A stretch of DNA of 35,392 bases, taken from assembly GCA_003345555.1 (NCBI GenBank), contig PRDJ01000068.1, positions 1-35,392 on the forward strand. Direction: 5' to 3'. Made by a program: the position numbers and the translations under genes. The notes below the pieces were generated by a model, which had not been told where the DNA came from, did no database searches, and worked only from the letters and a program-made list of their open reading frames with translations. This DNA is from Candidatus Thorarchaeota archaeon (GTDB lineage: Archaea > Asgardarchaeota > Thorarchaeia > Thorarchaeales > Thorarchaeaceae). Of the stretch, positions 24,113-31,745 are shown piece by piece. Position 1 is the first letter of the stretch. Every line of letters starts with the position of its first letter.

Positions 24113-25063
24113 CTAAGCTGACCCACCCGCGGACACATAGACCGCGGTGAATAGGTTAAACAAAGGCTCATCGAACGCCGGTTCAACAGTCGAGTACACG
24201 AACTTGCACATGTCGATGAACTCCTTGGTTCGTGCGTCGGCATCCGAGCCGGGACCCAGGATCTTCTCAGCTGACCTCGTTAGTGACCTGACAATGCCTC
24301 GAGCCCTCTTCTCCTGCTCGAGTATCTTCGTTGCGTCCTGTTCTATCCTCTGTATGACGCTCTTGATTCTAATGTCCGCAATCTTGTCAGAGCCCATCGA
24401 TTTGACCAAGTCCATGAGAACGTCGAGCGTGCCATTGTGAAGTCCATTGACCAGGGACTCAATCTCATACGCGGTGAACTTTATCTTATCATCATCGACG
24501 GACAATTCCCATTTCAGGTCGCTGGTTCTCTGTACGCCAATCCTGCGTTTTCCAATCACGATATTCTCTTGGTAGAATCGACTGTCAATGCTCGTGATTA
24601 TCGCCGTCTTGAGCAGTGCAGATTCATGTAGCTTGAGCCGCAGCGATTTGCCGCCACTTTTGACGGCTACGCAGAATCCATCCTGCGGCTGAACCTTTTG
24701 GGCATAATCCGATGAAGGAAGCGCCTGTACGGGTGGGAGATGCCTGAGCACCTCTGCAACCTCTCTAACTTCCTCCTCTGTACAGCTGTATGAGTGCCCA
24801 TCCCCGGATACTATTAAGGCACCATCAGGTGTTCTTTCAAAGTCAATCTTGTTACCGCTTCCCACGTCCGTGGTCTTTACATAGCTCTGCTTGTAGCTAC
24901 GTGCGGTCTGTGCTAGCTTCTCGAGAGCCGCTGCTACCATATGTGCTTCGCCGTATCCCAGAGTAATCTCAGCAATGCCTTCGGAGCCACGTCCGAGGCC
25001 CACGGCCCCGTCCTTTCGAATCTTGACGTACAACGATAAACACCTATCTCTCAACACGAGCAC
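24113..25063 (-). CDS. Unrecognised protein with internal duplication
   Basis: About 316 residues, no family recognised, no signal peptide or membrane segment. The first 210 residues appear to be two copies of a beta-rich unit followed by a helix. KIDFERTPDGALIVSGDG with TEEEVREVAEVLRHL (about 71-107) parallels RIGVQRTSDLKWELSVDD with TAYEIESLVNGLHNG (about 178-213). The preceding segments YVKIRKDGAVGLG (about 12-24) and FCVAVKSGGKSLRL (about 131-144) also pair. The C-terminal 100 residues are helical and charged (IQRIEQDATKILEQEKRARG). Start: GTG at 25063, but GTG and TTG codons shortly downstream (for example TTG before YVKIRKDG) are alternatives. It lies 68 bases after the co-directional GNAT gene and may be co-transcribed with it. 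Confidence 0.6.
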   Translation of the reverse strand: MLVLRDRCLSLYVKIRKDGAVGLGRGSEGIAEITLGYGEAHMVAAALEKLAQTARSYKQSYVKTTDVGSGNKIDFERTPDGALIVSGDGHSYSCTEEEVREVAEVLRHLPPVQALPSSDYAQKVQPQDGFCVAVKSGGKSLRLKLHESALLKTAIITSIDSRFYQENIVIGKRRIGVQRTSDLKWELSVDDDKIKFTAYEIESLVNGLHNGTLDVLMDLVKSMGSDKIADIRIKSVIQRIEQDATKILEQEKRARGIVRSLTRSAEKILGPGSDADARTKEFIDMCKFVYSTVEPAFDEPLFNLFTAVYVSAGGSA

Positions 25064-25131
25064 GTGCAGAAAACCGTTGTGGGGAGGGACAATCCTCGCA
25101 TGTTGTGCTGGTTCTTATCGGAACGGCGCCT

Positions 25132-26256
25132 TCATGGAACAGGTTTGACTGCCTCCAGTGGTTGGCTCCAATACCCTTTGCTCAGTTCATGCAGTTTTCC
25201 CATATCGCCCAGGGGGTGTATCATCGCCGCCGATTCTCCGGCACGAAAGAACCTGGCCCGCTGGCATGCGCGAAACGTGACAGTGTCTCGCGGGTCGACG
25301 TAAATGGTTGCTGCAACACAATCGAAATGGTCCGCTGCTGCCTTTCTCAGCTTCATCAGAATTTCCGCAATAGTCTCAGTGTCTCGTCCGTCCTCTGTAA
25401 TAACCAAGTTCGATATGTTGGCCAAGCGTACAGGCCTTCTCCACATCATTGCCGTGATCGATGATATCGTTGCGATACCGACTGTCTGTGAGGGACTTGT
25501 AACCTCAAACACGCCGACACTTCCCTCTGGTCTTTGACCGCAAAACCATCTGCAGTATTCCTCTCCCATCATCAGACAACCATTCCTCTGCTTCTGAGTC
25601 TCATGTTGAGCAAAAAGCGAGGGCCGAATGTCAGCGCCTTCTATTACTCTCAGCTTCGTACTGCCAGTGAAATGCCTGATGCTCCTGATACTGAGAATCG
25701 AGTCGATGAACAGGATGGGAATAGATGGCAAGAAGCCAACAGCAGTGGTTCCGTTTTCTTTGCGCAACGGAGAAACCATGGTGACGGGCTTGACAAGCGT
25801 TCTGAAGCCGAGTGCGCGGTAAATCCTGATTGCGCCCCCGTGTGGATTTGCAGTGAGGTGCATGGCCCAGCAGCCCCGCTTCTTTGCCAGTTCGATTGCC
25901 TGAGTCATCAGATTAGTTGCGTGCCCCTGGTGTCGGTGAGCAGGATGAGTTGACACATCGCCAATAATGGCAACCAGCTTCGGCAATCCATTGACGAGCA
26001 TCTCGACATACGTCATGACGAGCGCGGATATGATTCTGCCCGACTCTTGGACGAGAAACACTGAGTGAGGGTCAAAACCCGGACAACTCAAGTACCTCCA
26101 TCTCCAGAGTTCCGGAGAAAAAGGAAGGTACAATCCGCTCTGACCAAAGCAGAGATTGAAGAGTCGCGCTATCGCAGACTCGTCACCCTTTCTGTACGTA
26201 CGTACCTCGGACAATGTATCGGTGTGTCGCTTCAAGGTCTTTGCAGACTTCTGCAC
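25132..26256 (-). CDS. GNAT-family acetyltransferase, two-domain Eis-like
   Basis: About 374 residues. The N-terminal GNAT domain (about 17-155) has VRTYRKGDESAIARLFN, the strand ISALVMTYVEMLVNG, VAIIGDVSTHPAHRHQGHATNLM (acetyl-CoA loop about 108-118) and GGAIRIYRALGF. The C-terminal half (about 195-360) repeats a degenerate GNAT-like lobe (RLANISNLVITEDGRDTETI). This layout is seen in Eis-type and other large GNATs; the substrate is unknown. Start: the frame opens at a GTG (26256). The palindromic TTTAAG box at 26264-26269 would put transcription start near 26240, so the TTG at 26235 or 26214 may be used instead. Confidence 0.75.
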   Translation of the reverse strand: MQKSAKTLKRHTDTLSEVRTYRKGDESAIARLFNLCFGQSGLYLPFSPELWRWRYLSCPGFDPHSVFLVQESGRIISALVMTYVEMLVNGLPKLVAIIGDVSTHPAHRHQGHATNLMTQAIELAKKRGCWAMHLTANPHGGAIRIYRALGFRTLVKPVTMVSPLRKENGTTAVGFLPSIPILFIDSILSIRSIRHFTGSTKLRVIEGADIRPSLFAQHETQKQRNGCLMMGEEYCRWFCGQRPEGSVGVFEVTSPSQTVGIATISSITAMMWRRPVRLANISNLVITEDGRDTETIAEILMKLRKAAADHFDCVAATIYVDPRDTVTFRACQRARFFRAGESAAMIHPLGDMGKLHELSKGYWSQPLEAVKPVP

Positions 26257-26263
26257 ATGAGTG

Positions 26264-26269
26264 TTTAAG
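26264..26269. promoter_or_regulatory. Bidirectional TATA-like element between divergent genes
   Basis: TTTAAG (CTTAAA on the other strand) is centred 29 bases before the GTG of the metallophosphatase and about 30 bases before a TTG of the divergent acetyltransferase. It fits leaderless transcription in both directions, with only 38 bases between the annotated starts. Confidence 0.45.
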
Positions 26270-26294
26270 TACCCGGCGCTAATGAACTAGTCTC

Positions 26295-27875
26295 GTGTAC
26301 TCTCACTCGAGACATGAATGTCTTTCTCTGACTTTGATATTGCTGATGGTTCTGCCGGCCCTTTCCTTGGGGCTGACCTCGATTACATATCCATCTGTCT
26401 ACGTGAATAGTAGCGCCATTGTTTCATTGGCGGAAATGGATATAGCTCGTGGTCCTCTGATGTATAATGTAACTAATCACTCAGCATGTGTGTTTTGGCG
26501 TACGACTGACTCCACCAATGCGAGTATCCAATACGGATTGAATACTAGTCTTTTGGAAACGGTCAGCAGCTCGACGCTAGATACTGTTCACAGAGTCAGA
26601 ATAGCAGGACTTCAACTTGGTACTAAGTACTACTACAAGGTCGTGTCAGACGGAGTGCCCGGTGAGATGTACCACTTCAGGACGGCTCCGGCGGACGGTC
26701 AAGCTTTCAAGATGATTATCATGGGTGACAACAGACCTATCTCAGACACTCCTGTCCAGCCTCAGGCTTTTTCGGATATAACCGATAGGGTCATTGCTGA
26801 GGAACCGAACCTTGTAGTGCTCACAGGGGACTACGTCTATAGCGTTACTACAATTGCTGGCGACAATATAGCCAAATGGTCCGCCTTCAAAGCCATTATC
26901 GATCAAGCAGCTCACTACGCCCCGGTCTATGCTGCAATTGGCAACCATGACACCGGACTGTGGACCGGGACGCTGATACTACAATATTTCCTTGACGCTT
27001 TCGAACAGCATAATGAGGCTTCGACGTACTTCTCCTTCGACTACGCAGGAGTCCATATGATGATCCTTGATTCAGAGGCTACTAACACTCCTTTGCGCAT
27101 TACTGGTGATCAATACACCTGGCTGACGAACGAGTTGCAGGCTTCCCAAGGGCGCATGAAGTTCATGATTGCTCATGCGCCGATGTATCCTCTTAGCCAC
27201 ATAGGCAGTTCATTGGACGTAAACATCACAGAGCGCGATGCGCTCCAGCAGCTCTTTGAGTCAACAAACGTTACAGTCTTCGCTGCAGGGCATGACCACC
27301 TCTGGAACCGGATCACTGTCAATGGGCTCGTTCACCTGATCACTGGCGGTGCAGGAGCTCCACTTTACCACACGCTCTGGGGCGGCGATTTCCTCCATTA
27401 TACTAAAGCCGAAGTCAGCAGGAACTTGGTCGATATCTCCGCAATCGGATTGGATGCGGGCGTCAAAGATAACTACGTGTTGCCCTATGTCGGACCGATT
27501 GAGATATTCTTGAGGGTTGTCGGCAACACCTCGACTAGGATGGCAGGAACGGTTCCCTCAATATACTTCAGTCAGGTGCCAGCGCAGAAGGGCTACTCAT
27601 GGGATGGCGCACCTAATGCAACCGTCCTGACAGGGTTGCCGGCCGCTCCCGGACCACACATACTCGATGTCTATGCGGAGAATGGCGACAGCGTCTGGAG
27701 CCATGCTCGGTTCGTGTTTACGACTTCGGGCAGCATCACGACAACTACGACGACCACGACCACAACGAGTCAAGTCCCGGGCATACAGGTGGAGCTGATA
27801 CTGCTTGCGGGTGCCGCGGGCATAGTCATAATCATAGTCGTCTTGGTCTTGTTGCGTTCACGCAGAACAGGGTAG
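26295..27875 (+). CDS. Cell-surface calcineurin-like metallophosphatase
   Basis: A 526-residue secreted or surface-bound phosphatase. Signal peptide about 8-28. A fibronectin-III-like N-terminal domain (about 55-130, ending YYYKVVSDG...YHFRTAP) is as in purple acid phosphatases. The metallophosphatase domain (about 137-365) carries MGDNR, LTGDYVY, AIGNHD, IAHAPMY and AGHDHLWN, which are the metal and phosphate ligands in the right order. After a beta domain there is a run of ten threonines (about 483-492) and one C-terminal transmembrane helix (about 500-520) ending in RSRR, so the enzyme faces outside. Many N-x-S/T sites suggest glycosylation. Start: GTG, leaderless with respect to the TTTAAG box. 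Substrate: phosphomonoesters; not narrowed. Confidence 0.85.
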   Translation: MYSHSRHECLSLTLILLMVLPALSLGLTSITYPSVYVNSSAIVSLAEMDIARGPLMYNVTNHSACVFWRTTDSTNASIQYGLNTSLLETVSSSTLDTVHRVRIAGLQLGTKYYYKVVSDGVPGEMYHFRTAPADGQAFKMIIMGDNRPISDTPVQPQAFSDITDRVIAEEPNLVVLTGDYVYSVTTIAGDNIAKWSAFKAIIDQAAHYAPVYAAIGNHDTGLWTGTLILQYFLDAFEQHNEASTYFSFDYAGVHMMILDSEATNTPLRITGDQYTWLTNELQASQGRMKFMIAHAPMYPLSHIGSSLDVNITERDALQQLFESTNVTVFAAGHDHLWNRITVNGLVHLITGGAGAPLYHTLWGGDFLHYTKAEVSRNLVDISAIGLDAGVKDNYVLPYVGPIEIFLRVVGNTSTRMAGTVPSIYFSQVPAQKGYSWDGAPNATVLTGLPAAPGPHILDVYAENGDSVWSHARFVFTTSGSITTTTTTTTTTSQVPGIQVELILLAGAAGIVIIIVVLVLLRSRRTG

Positions 27876-27937
27876 CTGTCCTACTGTCCAGTGTTGTGCC
27901 GTTGATGGCATTGGAAAACCAAAGCGAATGCTCCTGG

Positions 27938-28006
27938 CATACCGTCTGTATGTCTTGAGTCCGTCGCAAGAATCTCAAAGATGTGTGCAGAAGGTCGTGC
28001 AGACCT
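27938..28006. terminator. Two small hairpins in a convergent intergenic region
   Basis: CATAC-CGTCT-GTATG (27938-27952) and AGGTC-GTGCA-GACCT (27992-28006) lie between the convergent metallophosphatase and the 28024-28386 gene. Both have 5-bp stems and 5-base loops, weak but placed where both transcripts should end. Confidence 0.3.
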
Positions 28007-28023
28007 CCTGTCACCACGTTAAA

Positions 28024-28386
28024 CTAGATTGGTGTGTCTTTGACGTCAAATGCGAGGTTTCCAGCCTCTTTCGTCTTGATGGCGATGTCAATCTTGTGTT
28101 CGGCTTTAGCTAGAGGGTTACCCTTACAGTGGATTGTAATCTCTACGCCGACCTTGATTGGAAAGCCCTTGCTCTCAGTAATATCAGAAGCCTTGATCTT
28201 CATGGCTTCTGAGGCTATCAACGTGTCAGCCAGTGAGTACTCTACATTATCTACCCTGATGGGCGACATACCGATGGCCGTACCTGGTGAGAGGGTGTTC
28301 TTAATCTTGAAATCGAAACCATCACCGACGTTCTTGAGGCTCCCTTTGATGTATAGCTTCCTGAGAAGGAATGCTGGTATCTGCAT
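28024..28386 (-). CDS. Conserved-looking small beta-rich protein
   Basis: A 120-residue protein starting MQIPAFLLRKLYIKGSLKNV and running DGFDFKIKNTLSPGTAIG, then alternating strands (VDNVEYSLADTLI, FPIKVGVEITIHCKG, KIDIAIKTKEAG, LAFDVKDTPI). I have a sense that this opening is widespread in archaea, but I cannot name the family or a function. No signal peptide or membrane segment. The predicted all-beta fold with one helix resembles small ligand-binding or LEA/Ig-like domains. A TATA box at 28438-28447 (minus strand CGTATAAGTATT) leaves a leader of about 25 bases, containing GGAGG. Confidence 0.7.
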   Translation of the reverse strand: MQIPAFLLRKLYIKGSLKNVGDGFDFKIKNTLSPGTAIGMSPIRVDNVEYSLADTLIASEAMKIKASDITESKGFPIKVGVEITIHCKGNPLAKAEHKIDIAIKTKEAGNLAFDVKDTPI

Positions 28387-28437
28387 CTAACTTGTTTCCT
28401 CCAAGGAGGTTAGTGTCTTTGGTTGACGCGAGAAGGA

Positions 28438-28447
28438 ATACTTATAC
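28438..28447 (-). promoter_or_regulatory. TATA box of the 28024-28386 gene
   Basis: On the minus strand this reads CGTATAAGTATT, about 55 bases before the ATG at 28386. The leader is about 25-30 bases and includes TTGGAGG (28402-28396) as ribosome binding site. Confidence 0.5.
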
Positions 28448-28560
28448 GTTCCGAACTTCGAGGTCCCGGAACAGTGGCATTCTGCCCTGCAATTGCCATC
28501 TGGTCGTGGGCCGGCTAGCGACAGTAATGAGTAGTATGACTGTCAGCGATTGCTCTGCAT

Positions 28561-28584
28561 CGATAAAGGTAATAAAGGTCCGAC
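28561..28584 (+). promoter_or_regulatory. Likely promoter region of the zinc-ribbon membrane gene
   Basis: GATAAAGGTAATAAAGG is the AT-richest stretch upstream of the ATG at 28630, giving a leader of 20-40 bases. It overlaps a small hairpin (AAGGT-CCG-ACCTT). A second inverted repeat, GACAGT at 28520 with ACTGTC at 28539, lies just upstream and could be an operator. Confidence 0.35.
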
Positions 28585-28629
28585 CTTACTTTCTTGTAAG
28601 CAAGCCAAGCTAGAACAAGAGGATTGGTT

Positions 28630-28983
28630 ATGCAGTTCACTATCTTTGACCCATTTGGCTTATTCGGATTGTTTAACACCTTTTTCATAATCGTGCCGAT
28701 TTTTATGGTGGTCATTTTCGTCATAATCTTCGTGACTATATGCAAAGCGGGATCTCAGGCGGCCAGAGGTATTGTCGTCGATGTGCCGCGGCTTGCGATT
28801 CCAGAGCAATATCGGGGTGCTACTCGGCCCGACGGGACAGAAATAAGGACAGTCCGACTACCCGAGCGATGCTCGAAATGCGGCGCTGCGATTGCTTCTG
28901 AGGGCATAGACTGGGTCGGTCCCCTTGAAGCTAAATGCAACTATTGTGGCGGTACGGTTAGGGCACAGCTGGAAAGAGTGTAG
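28630..28983 (+). CDS. Membrane protein with C-terminal zinc ribbon
   Basis: A 117-residue protein: one long hydrophobic region (about 8-38, which may cross the membrane once), a linker, and a zinc ribbon with Cys81-x2-Cys84 and Cys103-x2-Cys106 at the C-terminus. The positively charged part after the membrane segment (KAGSQAARG) suggests the ribbon is cytoplasmic. No enzyme domain is seen; such proteins often serve as membrane-tethered adaptors, but this is a guess. Start: ATG at 28630; a TTG two codons upstream is possible. The single-domain gelsolin gene follows 52 bases downstream on the same strand. Confidence 0.75.
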   Translation: MQFTIFDPFGLFGLFNTFFIIVPIFMVVIFVIIFVTICKAGSQAARGIVVDVPRLAIPEQYRGATRPDGTEIRTVRLPERCSKCGAAIASEGIDWVGPLEAKCNYCGGTVRAQLERV

Positions 28984-29003
28984 CTGTCCGTGCATACAGC
29001 ACC

Positions 29004-29014
29004 AGCTTAAGAAG
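29004..29014 (+). promoter_or_regulatory. TATA box of the small gelsolin gene (leaderless)
   Basis: AGCTTAAGAAG is centred about 26 bases before the ATG at 29036, the spacing expected for a leaderless transcript. So this gene may have its own promoter and not depend on the zinc-ribbon gene. Confidence 0.45.
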
Positions 29015-29035
29015 GGACGGAGGCATAGCTGTCTT

Positions 29036-29317
29036 ATGGCCAGAGGTTTCGAGCTTCTTGAAGACGGAACACATCCTGCCGTAGAGGTAAAGAAAGAGAG
29101 CCTCCAGTCTACAAAGGTCTTTTGCGTTGTGGACAACTCAACTCACAGTGTCTACTTGTGGAAGGGCAGTCAATCCGGGATGAGGAAGCAACTCGCTGGC
29201 GCACTTGCAGCAACCGAGATCAGGCTCGAGTGTGGAGAGAGGTTCAAAGTTCAGGCGATAGACCAAGGCGAAGAGCCGCCCGGCTTCCTTAGTCTCTTCG
29301 AGGTCGAGACAGTCTGA
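29036..29317 (+). CDS. Single-domain gelsolin-like protein
   Basis: Ninety-three residues, almost exactly one gelsolin domain. The central strand pattern is VFCVVDNSTHSVYLWKGSQS (28-47), then a long helix with KQLAGALAATEIR, then KVQAIDQGEEPPGFLSLFE (71-89). The last part, 'xxGxEPxxFxxLF', is the most diagnostic gelsolin feature. Minimal gelsolins are known in Asgard archaea, where some bind or regulate actin. No calcium-site assignment is attempted. Start: the open frame extends to 28925, but the first 37 residues are Cys/His-rich and unlike the family, overlap the zinc-ribbon gene, and a TATA box precedes the ATG at 29036. Confidence 0.8.
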   Translation: MARGFELLEDGTHPAVEVKKESLQSTKVFCVVDNSTHSVYLWKGSQSGMRKQLAGALAATEIRLECGERFKVQAIDQGEEPPGFLSLFEVETV

Positions 29318-29365
29318 ACCGGTGCCCAGAAGCGACCCACGGGAAGAGGCAGACGAGAATGAGTT

Positions 29366-29394
29366 GCCGGTGGAGGAGGGAGGTTTCCACCGGC
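29366..29394. other. Strong hairpin with GGAGG-type loop
   Basis: A perfect 9-bp stem (GCCGGTGGA / TCCACCGGC) closes an 11-base loop, ggagggaggtt, between the gelsolin and methyltransferase genes. A second, weaker stem (GACAC near 29423 with GTGTC near 29445) lies downstream. It may be the 3' end of the gelsolin message or a small structured RNA. Its purine loop contains two Shine-Dalgarno-like cores. Confidence 0.45.
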
Positions 29395-29464
29395 GGAGCA
29401 GATGTCGGATTTCGAGGCTTGACACAAGTGATCCAAACCCGTGTCGAAGATTAGTCCTCTCTTC

Positions 29465-29474
29465 ATAATATAAG
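29465..29474 (+). promoter_or_regulatory. TATA box of the methyltransferase gene
   Basis: ATAATATAAG is a good archaeal TATA box about 70 bases before the TTG at 29540. Transcription would start near 29497. Confidence 0.5.
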
Positions 29475-29539
29475 GGCAACCAGAATCATCGCAACGAAAC
29501 TATCCCCATGCTTTCGACAGGTATTTCCCGTCCGAGTCA

Positions 29540-30352
29540 TTGCGAGTCGTTGGGTGTTCCCATTTGAGCAGAGAGCTGCGAGATGAGCAGGAACTTGTTC
29601 CCGGTTACGAGGGTATTGCGGAGTTCTTTGACCTTTTTGCCAACAACACAGACATACCGTTCTACGTTCGGTACGCAAAGAAACAAGGCTCACCGGTGCT
29701 TGATATTGCTGCAGGATCTGGGAGAGTCGCATTTCCATTGGCTCAGGAAGGGTTTAGGGTAACTGCCCTTGAGAAGTCGCCATCGATGCTCACAGAGATG
29801 AGAAGAAGACTGCCGCGCCTTCCGAAGGACGCTGCCGACCGCGTGAATATAGTTGAAGCCGATATGTCAGATTTCAGCATCGGTCGCAAGTACCGCCTCA
29901 TAATCATTCCAGGATCCTTCGCACATGCGATGAGCACTGACAAACAGCTATCAACGCTCAAATGCGTCAGAAAACATCTGGCTTCGGATGGCTTGTTCAT
30001 CCTTGATTTGCATGTCGGTGCCTTGTTGCCCGAAGATCTGAAGTTCGAAGAACCCAAAGCCACTCTTCCGGATGGCAGGACTGTGATTCGGTCTGGGGTA
30101 ATTCATACTGACATGGTTCGTCAGATCATGAGAGTGGATCTGAAATACACGGTCATTCATGCATCCGAGGGTTACAGCGAAGACAAGCGAGAGATAGAGG
30201 TCACATCAGGAGCAGCGGTCATATTCAACAGAGAGGCTGACCTTCTCATCAGAATGGCTGGCCTTGCCATCGAAGATCAGCTAGGCGGTTTTGATGGCCG
30301 CCCATATACTCCAGAGTGTGATCGGCGTATTCTGCTGCTGAGATCTCATTGA
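29540..30352 (+). CDS. SAM-dependent class I methyltransferase
   Basis: About 270 residues. The Rossmann fold carries motif I VLDIAAGSGRVAFPLA (about 53-68), motif II VTALEKSPSML (about 74-84, acidic residue that holds the ribose), NIVEADMSDF (motif III, about 103-112) and LIIIPGSFAHAMS (motif IV). The N-terminal GYEGIAEFFDLFANN resembles ubiE-like and other small-molecule methyltransferases. C-terminal strands (about 180-265) form an extra beta domain. Substrate unknown. Start: no ATG is available before residue 84; TTG at 29540 or at 29564 are the options. Confidence 0.8.
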   Translation: MRVVGCSHLSRELRDEQELVPGYEGIAEFFDLFANNTDIPFYVRYAKKQGSPVLDIAAGSGRVAFPLAQEGFRVTALEKSPSMLTEMRRRLPRLPKDAADRVNIVEADMSDFSIGRKYRLIIIPGSFAHAMSTDKQLSTLKCVRKHLASDGLFILDLHVGALLPEDLKFEEPKATLPDGRTVIRSGVIHTDMVRQIMRVDLKYTVIHASEGYSEDKREIEVTSGAAVIFNREADLLIRMAGLAIEDQLGGFDGRPYTPECDRRILLLRSH

Positions 30353-30408
30353 AGCCTCGTGAATCCCTCATCACAGTTGTAGATAGGTCTGTCCCGAAAC
30401 GGGGGCGC

Positions 30409-31656
30409 CTACTCGGTATGCAGGAGTTGGTCAACCGACGGAAGAGCATCTACTTTTCTCGGCTCAGTTCTCAGGACGACGTGGTCCTCAGCTTGATATC
30501 TTTCTGTGTAGAGAACCTCTCCCTCGACGGTGGCTTCTCTTTCTAGGTAGATACTCCGACCGTATATGTCCTTCACTCTTCCTCGTTCCTCAACCCGAAT
30601 CTCGTCGCCGTAGAGACTATCGGCTCGTGCACGTTCCCCGACGAGAATGCTCTTGGCCTCGACGAAGCCCTGAACTTCCCCCCTCTTGCCAATCCGGAAG
30701 CTGCCCGTGACCTTTGCATACTTCATCGTGATTCTTCCACCAACCTCGACCCTGTCAGCATTGATTCGATTGTACACGCTGAGACTGCCTCCGATATCGA
30801 TTCTTGAGCTTTCAAGGTTCTCTCCAACGGTGACCGCACCACCAACATCAAGTATGTCTTCCAGACTCAACGACTTTTCGACTTGTAGAGAGCCGCCTAC
30901 ATCGATTGAGGTTCCTTTTCCTGACCCTTCGATCTTCACAGCTCCTCCGACATCGATATCACCGAAATCCAGGTCTCCCGTTGACTTGAACGAACCACCG
31001 ACATCAATTGAGGCTACCTTTGAGCCCGGGCCCACGACAGCGGTCCCGCCAACCTCAATACTCTCTATCTCCACCGCACCCTCAGCTTTGAAGGAGCCCC
31101 CAATGCTTACCTTCCCTATCCGGCCGTAATTACACTTGCCGCTACCGCCGACTTCGAATTCCTGAGCCTCGATTCTTCCGTGCACGCTTATGGATCCGCC
31201 CGCTTGGAGTCGTTCCACCTCAGCGTCCTTTCCTATGACGATTGTTCCGCCAGCCGACAATCTCACGGCTTTCGCACTGCCACCCACCCGAATCGAGCCA
31301 CCGGTCTTGGCAGCAGAACACTCAAAGTCGCCATCTACTCTCATTTCGCCATCGACATTCACTTGCCTAGCCCTAGCTGTTCCCTTGACATCAATTCCTC
31401 CTCTCTCGACTGTGAGGAATGTCTCAACTGTGAGATCGCCCCCAATCTCGAGAGGTTCACAGCTCTTTGCTTCTAAGGCACGAGCTCTGAGTGAGCCCTG
31501 GACTAGACAGTCACCTTTGATCCTGACTATTCCTTGAACTACAATCTCGGTACCCTGCTGAGGAGTTATGGACCTGCAATCACGGATTTCAATGTCGCCG
31601 TGTACTGTGCCGAGTTCAACGTTATCGCGGTTCTTGAATGTCAGAGTCTCTGCCAT
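30409..31656 (-). CDS. Bactofilin-like polymer-forming beta-solenoid protein
   Basis: A 415-residue protein built from about 14 or more repeats of 18-22 residues whose core is (I/V)-(D/E/S)-(V/I/A)-G-G-(S/A/T), for example IDVGGSFKS, IDVGGAVKI and IDIGGSLSV. A mainly Gly/Val/Ile/Asp composition without Cys-rich or membrane parts points to a right- or left-handed beta-helix like bactofilins (DUF583), which assemble into cytoskeletal filaments. The fold call is made from repeat spacing. It has no signal peptide. Start: ATG 31656, preceded by GAGGTGA and a TATA box (31701-31709). It is encoded alone, convergent with the methyltransferase. Confidence 0.75.
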   Translation of the reverse strand: MAETLTFKNRDNVELGTVHGDIEIRDCRSITPQQGTEIVVQGIVRIKGDCLVQGSLRARALEAKSCEPLEIGGDLTVETFLTVERGGIDVKGTARARQVNVDGEMRVDGDFECSAAKTGGSIRVGGSAKAVRLSAGGTIVIGKDAEVERLQAGGSISVHGRIEAQEFEVGGSGKCNYGRIGKVSIGGSFKAEGAVEIESIEVGGTAVVGPGSKVASIDVGGSFKSTGDLDFGDIDVGGAVKIEGSGKGTSIDVGGSLQVEKSLSLEDILDVGGAVTVGENLESSRIDIGGSLSVYNRINADRVEVGGRITMKYAKVTGSFRIGKRGEVQGFVEAKSILVGERARADSLYGDEIRVEERGRVKDIYGRSIYLEREATVEGEVLYTERYQAEDHVVLRTEPRKVDALPSVDQLLHTE

Positions 31657-31700
31657 TCGTTCTTCACCTCACAATTTCATGTCTTGCTGCGTTTCGTTCT

Positions 31701-31709
31701 ATTATAAAG
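31701..31709 (-). promoter_or_regulatory. TATA box of the bactofilin-like gene
   Basis: CTTTATAATAG on the minus strand, about 50 bases before the ATG. A GAGGTGA ribosome binding site (about 31671-31665) lies 8 bases before the start. Confidence 0.55.
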
Positions 31710-31745
31710 TGGAGCCACGCCAAAGGGTCACAAAATGTTACTGTG

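Noticed and set aside
27735..27775. Short tandem repeat of ACG/ACA triplets
   Set aside because: It is in frame and encodes the threonine linker of the metallophosphatase, a common feature of surface proteins, not a separate element.
28034..28390. 118-codon open frame on the plus strand
   Set aside because: It is the reverse of the 120-codon beta-rich gene, which has a TATA box and ribosome binding site; the plus frame has no such signals and a low-complexity, non-protein-like composition.
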